Below are positions 1 through 9,049 of a stretch of 49,618 nt of DNA, one piece after another. A model generated the notes under the pieces. It saw only the letters and a list, made by a program, of their open reading frames with translations. It did no database searches and was not told the origin of the DNA. The DNA is from Gyrodactylus bullatarudis (Eukaryota; Platyhelminthes; Monogenea; Gyrodactylidea; Gyrodactylidae). Location: assembly GCA_012064415.1 (NCBI GenBank), contig SSNU01000354.1, positions 1 to 49,618 on the forward strand. The letters run 5' to 3'. A program made the position numbers and the translations under genes. Position 1 is the first letter of the stretch; every line of letters begins with the position of its first letter.

Positions 1-1
1 T

Positions 2-244
2 TCTGTAATTAATGCTTCTGATTTTATTTCCAGACTCCGAAACAAGAACCCGTTCGAGGGGCAGATGATCTCGTTAGACGTGACCTCCCTCTTAACTAAC
101 GTCCCACTTAGAGAAACAATTCAATTCATACAGGACATCAAAAAAATCATTGTTTTAGAACATAGCCCACTTAATACAGGTGAAGTCCCCGTTTTCTATA
201 CCTCTCCGCCCAAATGGGAATTAACATCTCAGTTATACACCTAA
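2..244 (+). pseudogene. Penelope-like reverse transcriptase fragment (family 1)
   Basis: An open frame runs from the window edge to a TAA at 242-244 and encodes about 80 residues. It contains the Penelope-type RT block MISLDVTSLLTNVPL, which corresponds to the first catalytic-Asp motif (SLDVxSLFxxVP) and is followed by RETIQFI. The stretch is visibly richer in G and C than the DNA after it. The frame ends soon after this motif in a non-homologous tail (PPKWELTSQLYT), so the YVDD block and the endonuclease are missing. It differs from the family near 22 and 37 kb in wording and codon choice, so it is a second Penelope lineage. The upstream part lies outside the window. This is a relic rather than a functional gene. 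Confidence 0.8.
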
Positions 245-659
245 ACCATGATTTTTCTTAGCCAATGAGAGAGCAGGAAACTATCAACCAATAGAATTCA
301 AGCACATAGTTAATTGATTGTCAATTTAGATTCCTGTTGCTAATCATGTAAATAGCTGAAAATAAATATTTTTCGAAAAATCCTTTATGTAGAAGAATTA
401 TTCATATAAAGATCTATCGTTTGATATATTTTTCAGAATTCTAGTTTTATTTTTAAGAAAGTTGATAAAATCTTTGTTTTGAACTATAAAATTGGTATCA
501 TTAAATGCAGAATTAAAAGTTTAGCTCTTCCCTAGATTTTCATACTGAAATATTATTTCGTGTTAAAACTAGACGGTTTTAAAGTTGGATGCGTCCAAAT
601 TTAAAATTCTAATCAATATTGAGAAAAGTCGTATTCCTAATTTTCCTAACCGATAACTA
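245..659. other. Intergenic, no feature recognised
   Basis: AT-rich DNA between the Penelope fragment and the putative left end of the pogo-like element. I see no open frame with recognisable content and no RNA gene. Confidence 0.5.
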
Positions 660-908
660 AAAAGGGGAGGAGTGGTGATCACACTATTTGCTTAAGTTAG
701 AAATCACAATGTCAGACCCCTCTTTCATTTTTACAGTGAGAGACCCCTCTCTTATCTTCACAATGCGACCCCTTTTAACACGATCACTCGTATTCGTTCA
801 TACGAAAAATAATTATCGACATATTGCATAGTCTATCTGGTTCGAAACATATTTCTTTACTAATTACTTTTGAAAATTATTGGTTTAGTTAGTTACAAGT
901 CATATTTA

Positions 909-2275
909 TTATTCATCAAATTCATATACACTAGAATTATGTAGAGGCTGACCACTTCTTGTGTTCTTCCAAAGCATTGTCATTTGAATTTTATTTTTTG
1001 AACCCTTCAAGTTCAATACAGATAAAATATCGCTCAGATCCTCAATGAGTTTTTTCTTATCTTCCAATCCTAGTTCAGGTTCTTCTGTACACGGGGTTAT
1101 ACCAGTATTTTCCCAGTATTTGACAATAGTTTCCGACCTTGTATTCTCCTAAACATGATTTGCCATGTTTATTGAGTCAGCTAAATTGAAAAATTTTGAA
1201 AAATCTATAATATGGGCTCCCAGTGCGCGACGCTTCATGTCTACCATTCTGTTGTATCCTGTTTTAAATGCTCGAACGACTCCATTGTCTATAGGCTGTA
1301 ACACAGATGTAGAATTGGCAGGAAAAAATATGAGCTAGAAGGTAAAATTATGATTTTATTTTGATATTTCTCAATTTGGGTTGAAGGTTTTGAAGGGAGC
1401 TAAGAGCTCGACATTGATCAAGGAAAAGGACTATTTTTCTTTCTCTCATTAATCGTTTGCGAGATAGAGCTCGATCCCATGCCATTAGATGATTAGTCAA
1501 AATTTCACTTGTCATCCACGCTTTACCATTTGCTGCATATTTGATTTTTCTAACGATATTGGGATGCTGACTAAAGCACCTTGGATTTTTCGCCTTTCCA
1601 AGGATAAAAAGTTTTCTTTTCTCACCAATAGCACTACAGCAAAATACAGCTGTTAAGCGTGTTTTATTACGCTTGAAACCGCTTATATTTGCTCCTTTAA
1701 AATTAAATTATAATTTACCTTTTTTAGCTACAACACGAGTTTTATGCTCATATATAAACCAGGCTGCTTCATCGATGTTATAAAGTTGAAATTTCTGATA
1801 TCCTTCAAGTTGAGATGGTAGCTCATCAAGAAATTGATCAATTAATTGTTGAGGAGCATCCTTTTTCTCACAACATGGCTTTCTTAGAACAAGATCATTT
1901 TTTCTTCAGAATAGAAGTAAAGTTTTTTGATGCTTTGAAGTTTACAAGGCCTATTTCCTCTGCAATTTTAATAGCCAAATCTTGCATTTCCTTTAAATTA
2001 ACATTTCTTCCCTGGTTAATGTGTGATAGCAATTTTTCTCGAAGGATTATGATAACTTGATTTTTCTCTTTTTTCATACTGGAAGAGAGAGGGTTTTCAA
2101 TAAAACTGGTATCTAAATCTTCTTTAACTTTAATATAGCGAGATAGAGTTTTTCTTGATAAAGTCGTCGAATGCTTCAAATTATCAAATGTTAAGTTATC
2201 TTCCATTAGTGCTACCAGTTGTCTTTTCTTTAACAGAGATTTACCCCAACAAGACTTAAAAATTAGAACTAATTT
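909..2275 (-). pseudogene. pogo/Tigger-type DDD transposase, decayed
   Basis: Reading on the minus strand, the N-terminal psq-like helix-turn-helix (KKRQLVALMEDNLTFDNL onward, first ATG at 2206) is followed by a CENP-B-like helix region ending FKASKNFTSILKKK near 1895. A frameshift at an A-run there leads into NDLVLRKPCC and the catalytic core. Asp 1 is in YNIDEAAWFIYE (about 1760-1785), Asp 2 in LFLDQC (about 1410-1425) and Asp 3 in TSVLQPIDNGVV (about 1280-1310). A 24-nt GT-AG intron (1695-1718) joins VVAKKG to ANISGFKRNKTR. A second insert of about 25 nt before LIFFPANSTSV ends in CTAG but begins AT rather than GT, like a donor-mutated intron. A Trp codon is now TAG (1149-1151), followed by a family-typical tail to TAA at 909-911. 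It is therefore inactive as it stands. Confidence 0.8.
1695..1718 (-). other. 24-nt GT-AG intron in the pogo transposase
   Basis: The segment begins GTAAATT and ends TTTTAAAG on the minus strand. Removing it joins AAA AAA G to GA GCA AAT, which gives KKGANISGF. This keeps the conserved spacing after the first catalytic Asp and removes an in-frame TAA. Confidence 0.7.
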
Positions 2276-2317
2276 TTAAATGTTACCTTTTCAAGATTGA
2301 ACTTAAAACTTTTCTTG

Positions 2318-3358
2318 CTAGGAAAATAAGGAAAGTTGGTCTTCAAGAGCCAGTTGAAGATCCAACATTGGAAGTTTAATTTTATCAAGAATATCTTGAA
2401 GAATTGCTTGAGCTTTAAACGGCAGTTCAGATCTAATGTCTTCTGTTTTTCTGATAAAATTTTCAGCTATATTCTTTAGAATTGGTTGAAGGCTTTTTGA
2501 AGATTTTTCGATTACTAGTTGATCACAAATCGCATCTACTTTAGTAAAATCCTTTTGATTTTTAACTTCAAACGCGATCAGTTAAATTAAAAACGATTAA
2601 GAAGAAAATTACTCTAGTTTTCTTGAAAAGTGTTAGATTTCTTTTCAGTATGTGATGAATTCGATTATTCTTTTCGACAAGTATCACAGGACTTTGGCAT
2701 ATATTCCTGTTCTCAAAAAGATAGATAAAAAATTTAGCGTAGGCAACAGAAGACTGCTTTATGTGATAAGAAAGGTCAGTCTGACGCATCTTATTCGAAA
2801 ATAAAATATTTTTCCGGAACGAGCCTGTTATGTTCGTTATGAGTATTGATTTTAAAAAGTGAGATTTATCAGTGTAATTTTCTTCTGAAATAAGGAATAC
2901 GTTTTCTTCGTCGGATTCGATATTTAGAGAAACTAGTATTTTCTTCGAATAGTTTTTTCTGATCTGATCCTAAAAGATATTAATACAGTTCTTATATTGT
3001 GTTGATTTATTTTAAGTTCTTTAACGAACTTGGTAATATAAGTTTTCGAAGCTCGAATACCATCGATATTACATTTTTGAGCAGCCATTTGAATAACACT
3101 CTTGATGTCAGATCTAGATATAAATTTATCTTCATTCCTCATGTTTTTTAATTCTAGAATTGCTGTATTCCTGAGACGTAAATATCTATCCTGATAGTCA
3201 TGATTGAGATTTGTGATGATTTGGTTTTTCTGGGAAATCCATCGTTTAAGTGTTGCTACGGTTATATTTTTCCTTTTAGCGTAAGATGCAAACCCAAAGA
3301 GAGAATCTTCAAATTCTTTAATGATTTCATATTTCTCGTTATTACTGTAGGAAAGCAT
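2318..3358 (-). CDS. Three-exon helix-turn-helix protein, transposon-associated, intact
   Basis: The exons are 3358-2987 (124 codons), 2969-2613 (119 codons) and 2551-2318 (78 codons including TAG), giving 320 residues with no internal stop. The first intron is only 17 nt (GTATTAATATCTTTTAG). The second is 61 nt (GTAATT...AAAAG). Both sit between complete codons. Residues about 8-50 (KYEIIKEFEDSLFGFASYAK, then TLKRW) resemble the first helix-turn-helix of pogo/CENP-B-type transposases. Residues 70-124 (SDIKSVIQMAAQKC, ASKTYITKFVKEL) resemble the second. The remaining 200 residues are helical, Lys/Ile-rich and unrecognised, with no DDE catalytic core visible. It lies 43 bp upstream of the transposase reading frame on the same strand and is probably an accessory DNA-binding protein or a diverged transposase N-terminus. 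Unlike the neighbouring transposase it is undamaged. The ATG at 3358 is the first Met in frame. Confidence 0.65.
2970..2986 (-). other. 17-nt GT-AG intron
   Basis: On the minus strand this is GTATTAATATCTTTTAG. Without removal the frame reads on for about 17 more codons and stops at a TAG. With removal it enters a 119-codon open exon in another frame (DQIRKNYSKKILVSL onward). Canonical ends and restoration of a long ORF support a real intron at about the shortest size known in eukaryotes. Confidence 0.7.
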
Positions 3359-3665
3359 CAGTTCCACCCAGAAACCCAATGCGAGCAAAGTTGGAGTGAT
3401 AATTGAACAAAATGAGCAAGTAGTTGCAACTACGCCTCCCCCAAATGATCTCCAATCTTCTGCCCCGGTAACAATTACAACTGAGAATAAAAGTGAAAAT
3501 CCAGAGAAGTCAACGGTAGTTGATAATCTAATTAAATCTCAGCCTGTAATTAACAGTATCCACAATACAAAAAAGGCTGCACCTGCAGTTGGCAAAAGAG
3601 GCAGAAAACGTAAAAGTCTAAGTGGGCAACCAACGATGGACAGATATGTGAAAAGAAAACAATGA
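3351..3665 (+). CDS. Basic low-complexity exon with AT-hook-like and PIP-like C-terminus
   Basis: The open frame starts after a TAG at 3348-3350 that can serve as a splice acceptor (attactgtag) and runs to TGA at 3663-3665, about 104 residues. No ATG precedes the coding-like part in frame, so an upstream exon or an unusual start is needed. The protein is Thr/Pro/Ser-rich (ATTPPPNDLQSSAPV). It then becomes basic, with an AT-hook/NLS-like GKRGRKRK, and ends GQPTMDRYVKRKQ, which resembles a PCNA-interacting peptide (Q-x-x-M-x-x-Y) with basic residues after it. It starts head-to-head with, and overlaps by 8 bp, the minus-strand helix-turn-helix gene. PCNA-binding tails are known in pogo transposases, so an accessory transposon protein is plausible. 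The function is inferred. Confidence 0.4.
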   Translation, partial: ESISSTQKPNASKVGVIIEQNEQVVATTPPPNDLQSSAPVTITTENKSENPEKSTVVDNLIKSQPVINSIHNTKKAAPAVGKRGRKRKSLSGQPTMDRYVKRKQ

Positions 3666-3704
3666 CCATGGATACTGCAAACCAACTTTAAACCCTCCCC
3701 CTTT

Positions 3705-4219
3705 TATGCTCCGGAATGATACAACCAATCAGAGGATATTATTGTACATTAAATTTATTATATATATCTAGCCGGTGTAACAGTCTGACGAGATTCGGTG
3801 AAATATAAGCTTTATTACTAAATATCCACTTGACTTCCAAATCCTCTAAATGACTCTTTCATTTGAAACTGAAAATATTCTAAGTAATGATAATAAATCG
3901 CATCTTTTTCAACATGTTCTCCGCAATAATGGGCATAAAATCATTTTGAGGAGGTTAAAATTCTTAGTGTACAAAAAAACTTTAGAAAGAGGTTAATTCA
4001 TGAAGCTCTAGAAATTGGCAATAATGATACTTTTAATGGAAATTTTGGTGAAGTGAACATTGAGCAGCGTTGAATTCAGCTTTTTGGCACAAGAAGGAAG
4101 TTAAATTAAATCTGATGAAAAATTATAACTATTCTTTTCTGATTATCAATAGTTTATTATCATAGGTCAGACTCTTGTATAATTCTATTCTCTAATCTAA
4201 TTGGAGAAAATTGATGAGA
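3705..4219. other. Intergenic between pogo-like element and SPOP 3' end
   Basis: AT-rich and without recognisable coding sequence. It includes the minus-strand AATAAA (4153-4158) that probably serves as the poly(A) signal of the SPOP-like gene, about 60 nt past its stop codon. Confidence 0.5.
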
Positions 4220-7200
4220 TCATGCGAGTATATAAATGGTATTTTGTTTTTGATAAACTTGACGTACCACTGAAGAAACGTTTGGATGACTATGGCTGAG
4301 AATTCCAATATTGACCAAAGTTTTAATAAATTTTATTAAAAAACTAATTTTAGATCATTTTTCACTGATTCGGAAATTCCTTAGTTTATTATTTTCTTAA
4401 TTCTCAATATTGATAATTTATTTATCTATGAATAAATTCGAGTGAAACATTACGAATCAGTAAAGTTTTCGGATTATTTCTACAATAAACCAGGTAATGC
4501 CTTGCTTATAAACAATCGAACATGTTATTGTGAAAATCCATTTTAATTTTTACAATAATATTTACATATATGTATATATGTACAAGGCCATGTACAAAGC
4601 CAGTTAAATTTAAATAATTTTCAGATTTAACTTACGCAATAATGAATTCCATTGAAAATTTTTTCAGTTGTTCTGCATTATAAATATCAGCAATACCTAA
4701 AGTGATGCAGGCATTTTCAATGCACAGTTGTTCCACAAGAGCCTTTTCACAGATAATTTTCAATCTATCCAAATGATACTAGGAAAAAATATTGAAATGG
4801 GAATTTTAATTTGAAACTCTATCACTAACTTTATCAGCAGCAGCGAGAAGTTCAGGAGCCAATTTTTGGAGTTGTTGAACCTGCCCGGTATATATATATC
4901 TGAGTACTTCAGACATTGTTTCAGGATCAACATCTGATATTTCAACACGATTTTCTCTTGATTCTTCCATACTGTGCTCAAACATGGCAGCAAAAACTGG
5001 ACTTCTTGCTGCTAAAATTGCCTTATGTGCTTGAAATTGGCGGAGAACTCTGGGGCGATTTGAATTATTATTGCCATCATTATTATTGTTTGATCTAATG
5101 GTGAGGAATTTGGAATTTTTCGATGTTGTAGGTTGCTCTTGGCTATGAATGAAATCATTGCTCTCATTAATTTGACTCTTTGTTTCACGTTTATTGAAAT
5201 CGTCTCCTGATGAACTTGTTGTTATTTGACTATTGCTGTTATTTATGTTGTTACTATCATCTAATTTTAAGAATAAAATCAAGTGAGAGTTCAATTTCTA
5301 ATGGAGTCGAGATGACTTGCATTTGTTTAAGGTTTACTTTACCTAGAGGTGGAAAACTTACTGTTATACGAATCAAAATGATTATTTGTCGTACTTGTAG
5401 CCATGACAGAACAGTTTTGATTATCTTCTCGTTGAATAAAATCTGAGGAAGAATTCGATATCATATTACGATATTTGTAGGCTAAAATATTTATTCCTTG
5501 ATTCGCAGGATCAATTTGTTGACTACTACTGCTGCTACTCTCATTTTCGGCATCATTGTCGTATTGGGTAGAGGTACTCTCGTCAGTGTTGTTAGGATTA
5601 GTTATAGTATTTGTGCTATTAGAATTGTTATTTTTGTTAGAATGTTGGGATAGACTATGGTTAATTTCATCAGAGGATGGGTCATTATTATTTGGGCTAG
5701 TCGATAAGGATTCCGCGTAAGATAGAATTGAGCTTCCAGGATAATTAATTTTTGCATCAGTACTATGAGAGATTCGGTTATCATCTTGAATGATTCGTGA
5801 AGTGTCTAAAAAATTTTAGAAAGTTTAATTCTGTATCTAGCTAATATATTTTTTTCACCTCTCAAATTTAGTCATCATTAGATAAGAGAAGACAAAATTT
5901 GAACCTAAATTTACTATTTTCATATATCACATTAGAATACATTATAATATAATTATATATTTCTTATAATATGTAGAGTAAAAAGAGTATTCATGTATTT
6001 GTAATCATATATATATATAAGAGTTTATGAGAAAGAATTGATCGATTAAATTCTTATGGAATTCAATACTCAGACAAATACTTTTTCAATGATAAATCAA
6101 TAACTTTCAAATATATGTTTAACCCCATAAACGAAATTTTTATAATTTAATTTAGATGTTAAATAGAATATAGCTTTTAATCTAAAGCTAATTAATATGA
6201 AGATGGAAATTTATGATTTTTACAAAATTCTTAATTTTTTCATCAAGAAATCGAATTTGGTCAAGATTTTTTGGAATCTAGATCGTAGGTTCCACTTTCA
6301 GGATCTGAAGAAAAAAAATTTGAAAAAAATCAAATTTTAGGAAAGTTATGGCATATTTCAAATCTAGCGATGGGGCCGAATTCCCATTTTTTTGAGTTGA
6401 TAATTTTTGTTGATTTAAGAGTGAGAGAGTGATCAAAAGTTGATTTTTAGGATCACGATTAGTCAAAGAAACCGATTATGACCATGAAAATTTGAATGGA
6501 ATCGCCAATTTCCAGGCATCTTGAATTAACAAAATTTCATCGATTTTCAAGTAGTAAAAATGTTCAAAAATTCAAAATTCGATTTTCACACGAAGATGGG
6601 TGGATTCTCAAAATCTGAATCGGCATATTTGATTTCACTGACTAATCGTGATCCTAAAAATCAACTTTTGATCACTCTCTCACTCTTAAATCAACAAAAA
6701 TTATCAACTCAAAAAAATGGGAATTCGGCCCCATCGCTAGATTTGAAATATGCCATAACTTTCCTAAAATTTGATTTTTTTCAAATTTTTTTTCTTCAGA
6801 TCCTGAAAGTGGAACCTACGATCTAGATTCCAAAAAATCTTGACCAAATTCGATTTCTCGATGAAAAAATTAAGAATTTTGTAAAAATCATAAATTTCCA
6901 TCTTCATATTCATTAGGTGTATTTATTTATCTGGAATCTGTCATAAAATGATGTAGTTACTTGATAGTATATATAGATTATATTAAAAATAATAATTCGG
7001 AAATTTTAGTACTTAATTCCCAAATTCTAAACTAACAATGGTCAAAAAGTATGTAATTTTTAAACGATCAATTCTAGAAAATAAATTAAAAGTTTTATAG
7101 GAAAAAACCCACTTGAATCAGGATTTCCACGATGATTATGAGAGTTTTGTGATTCTGAAACATTCTGGTTAGAACTACTATTGACAAGGGAACTGTGATC

Positions 7201-8169
7201 TGATTGACTGTGAGATGAAGTTGAATCACTCACGTCAGAGGATGGAGAACGAACATCTTTTATTTCATTATTCTTTCTTTCAATCTCGTCTGACTCGTCT
7301 ATACTCTGGTTGATTGAAGAACTTATACTCAAGGCACCAAAGTTATCTTCGGAAAAATTTTTGTTGGGTTCATCTAAATCTTTGTTATTGGGACTGATAT
7401 TGTCAAGGTGGGAAAAGTCATCACTAAAGTTTGGTTTACCTTCCGTGGTGCTTTCTACACAACTGATGCTAGACTTTTTGTCGTTTTCATCATTAGCAGA
7501 TACAACTACAAGAGTAACATCAGTGAATAGCTGACGATAGAATAAATTTCCAATATCTTCATGAAGATTATTATCAGGGATAGAAATCGGTTGATGATTA
7601 ATCTGACCACATTCTGAGACTGTTTCACCAACAACAGAAATCTCACAGGCAATGGTTAACTGATCATTTGGCAAAAGACCACTAACTTCATCAACAAGAA
7701 CATCACGCCTGATAAACTTTTTAAAGCCCCAATCTTTTCCTTGAATAAAACGATAAGCGCGTTGGCTTTCCATTGCTTTAGTTTCTTCTTTGCGAGCATT
7801 CAGGAGAGAGAATCGAAACTTTGCACGAGCTTCAGCTTTAGCACCAGAATTTACTAACAAAAGATATAAAGATAGATAGTCCCGACTATCATCATCCAAT
7901 CCTTTGGGGTTAATTCTCAAACACCATTTAAATTTATCATTTGGACCAGCAGAAAATATTGAGCTTCTTACAGTATCTCCCATTTCGTCCCTGCAAAAGC
8001 TGAAGTTGCTTATAGTCCAAATATATCGCATTTTTATAATTTTTACTTGGGTATTGCACCAATGCTCGGCAATTAATGAATTTGGACTTGTTTGAGAGTT
8101 TGGAGAGCTAAGCTGATTTGATCGACTATTTTTATCAGTATTATCAAAAATTGATCGTGTAGAATCCAT
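4220..8169 (-). CDS. SPOP: SPOP/Roadkill-like MATH-BTB cullin-3 adaptor with split BTB
   Basis: The coding exons are 8169-7113, 5805-5362, 5260-4830, 4778-4636 and 4343-4220. Phases agree throughout and give 732 residues. SPOP recruits substrates through its MATH domain to CUL3-RBX1 ubiquitin ligase through its BTB domain. The MATH domain (residues about 45-180) is very close to human SPOP ([43 protein letters not shown]), and the groove Tyr, Phe and Trp positions are retained. The BTB starts at about 205 ([10 protein letters not shown]) and is then interrupted by about 350 Ser/Asn/Asp-rich residues (226-574). It resumes at [21 protein letters not shown]. The BACK segment ([14 protein letters not shown]) and an SHSHPNV match to SPOP's SHPHLV follow. 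The short C-terminus lacks the basic nuclear-localisation tail of vertebrate SPOP. Intron 1 (1307 nt) holds a palindromic MITE; the others are 101, 51 and 292 nt. The last exon rests on phase and weak similarity. Confidence 0.9.
6188..6916. mobile_element. Near-perfect palindromic MITE, family A copy 1
   Basis: The element runs CTAATTAATATGAAG...CATATTCATTAG. Its arms of about 285 bp differ at only two or three positions and fold about a centre at 6552 with no indels. The same 62-residue peptide is therefore encoded at 6278-6466 (minus) and 6641-6826 (plus). The loop (about 6480-6625) is unique sequence. Left-flank TAAAG and right-flank GTGTA recur at copies 2 and 3, which suggests termini a few bases further out and a TA target duplication, as in Tc1/mariner-type MITEs. 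It sits in intron 1 of the SPOP-like gene and would form a long RNA hairpin in the pre-mRNA. Confidence 0.85.
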
Positions 8170-8308
8170 ATCAGTTTGAATCCCTGTTTGAAAAACAGTA
8201 TAACATCAAATAAATCCAAAATAAGATGATCAAATATAAGAGTTTTAAAATTGCGCTACTCGATTATAACCGATAAACAATAAAGACTTGTTTAAATATT
8301 TCACAGAT
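8170..8308. promoter_or_regulatory. Bidirectional promoter region, SPOP-like / SEC20
   Basis: Only 139 bp separate the divergent start codons, so both promoters and 5' leaders must lie here. No clear TATA box stands out. The sequence just before the SEC20 ATG (atttcacag) looks like a splice acceptor two bases upstream of the start, which would fit a 5' leader intron or spliced-leader addition. That reading is speculative. Confidence 0.45.
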
Positions 8309-8990
8309 ATGAGCCATACCAAATTACAAATTTTCCAACAAAATGTAATTGCTATTCAAAACACTATAAACATGATTAAATTACTTGAGAAAGAAGATTT
8401 TAAATTCGATATTGAAAATAAATTTCAGGATATCAAATTTCAAACCAATGATAAACTCAAAAAACTAAGAAATCTATATCATGAAATCAAGTTGTCAAAT
8501 TTAGGATCAGCCTCTGAAATCAAGGACGCAGGCAATGAAATAATCAACTTACAAGTAAACTAATCTGACTAATTTTTTAAAGGAATACTTCAGAACTACC
8601 ACAAAGTCGTTCAGTCTTTACTTGGAAACTGCAAATAAGTTACTGTTGTATAATTCTGGGTATAAAATTAATAATAAGGAACGTGACGAGCTTATGGAAT
8701 CTATTGAATTGACAGAAAGTCTCAAATCATACTGCAAAAGACTTAGTTCTCAGGTAGCTGTTGGAAATGAAGTAAACTCATTAGCCATGGAATCCTATGA
8801 GCAAATGACTATCAATAAAGAAAATCTTGGCAATATGAACGGAATATTGGGAGTATCAAAGAGACTATTTCTTAAGATTAGCCGTAGACAAGTTGTCGAC
8901 TCAATTATCTATTTTCTTGCCTTTTCCTCTTTCTATTTGATTTGTATTTATATAGTCCTTGTGAGAGTTTTCAAGCTTCAAATTTTTTGA
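8309..8990 (+). CDS. BNIP1: SEC20/BNIP1 family SNARE
   Basis: Two exons, 8309-8554 (82 codons) and 8583-8990 (136 codons with TGA), give 217 residues. The intron is 28 nt (GTAAACTAATC...TTTTAAAG) between complete codons and restores NLQEYFRTTTKSF. SEC20 is the ER Q-SNARE for retrograde Golgi-to-ER vesicle fusion. The N-terminal half is coiled coil. A SNARE-like helix (about 140-185) leads into GVSKRLFLKISRRQVVDSII and a single C-terminal membrane anchor (IIYFLAFSSFYLICIYIVLV, about residues 187-206) followed by a basic end, as in BNIP1. I chose ATG 8309 as the first in-frame ATG; the upstream in-frame codons contain only a TTG. It is divergent from the SPOP-like gene and converges on SPB1 with 59 bp between stops. 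No canonical AATAAA is seen after the stop. Confidence 0.85.
8555..8582 (+). other. 28-nt GT-AG intron in SEC20
   Basis: Begins GTAAACTAATC and ends TTTTTTAAAG. It contains an in-frame TAA if retained. Removal joins CAA to GAA TAC and gives a continuous SEC20-like protein. Confidence 0.8.
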
Positions 8991-9049
8991 TTATTTCATA
9001 TTTTTATTATTTATTCTTTCAAATATACAAAATTATAAAATATCAGTGA
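8991..9049. terminator. Shared 3' region of convergent SEC20 and SPB1
   Basis: This 59-bp spacer between convergent stop codons contains minus-strand AATAAA at 9003-9008 and 9010-9015, which can serve SPB1. SEC20 lacks a canonical signal. The 3' UTRs must overlap or be extremely short, so overlapping antisense transcripts are likely. Confidence 0.5.

Larger units (their letters stand above)
660..3704. mobile_element. Putative pogo/Tigger-like DNA transposon, three coding units
   Basis: The outer ends resemble short terminal inverted repeats flanked by TA. At left TA (658-659) precedes AAAAGGGGAGGA. At right, read on the minus strand, TA (3705-3706) precedes AAAGGGGGAGGG. The two match at 10 of 12 positions, and TA is the usual target duplication of the Tc1/mariner/pogo group. 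Inside are a decayed DDD transposase (909-2275, minus), an intact helix-turn-helix protein gene (2318-3358, minus) and a plus-strand basic exon (3351-3665). The length suits an autonomous Tigger. The repeats are short and imperfect, so the boundaries are tentative. The helix-turn-helix gene could instead belong to a separate nested element. Between 660 and 908 there is no ORF, only a run of GACCCC-containing near-repeats (about 715-775). Confidence 0.4.

Noticed and set aside
1149..1151. TAG replacing a conserved Trp in the pogo transposase, as also in the mariner relic near 41240: possible UAG reassignment
   Set aside because: Host genes use TAG and TAA normally (the HTH gene ends in TAG), and both transposases carry other lesions. 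Ordinary TGG-to-TAG decay explains it.
5900..6020. Tandem AT microsatellite-like tracts
   Set aside because: Ordinary low-complexity AT DNA.
6278..6826. Identical 62-codon ORFs on both strands, apparently two copies of a gene
   Set aside because: They are the two arms of one palindromic MITE; the peptide has no family signature.
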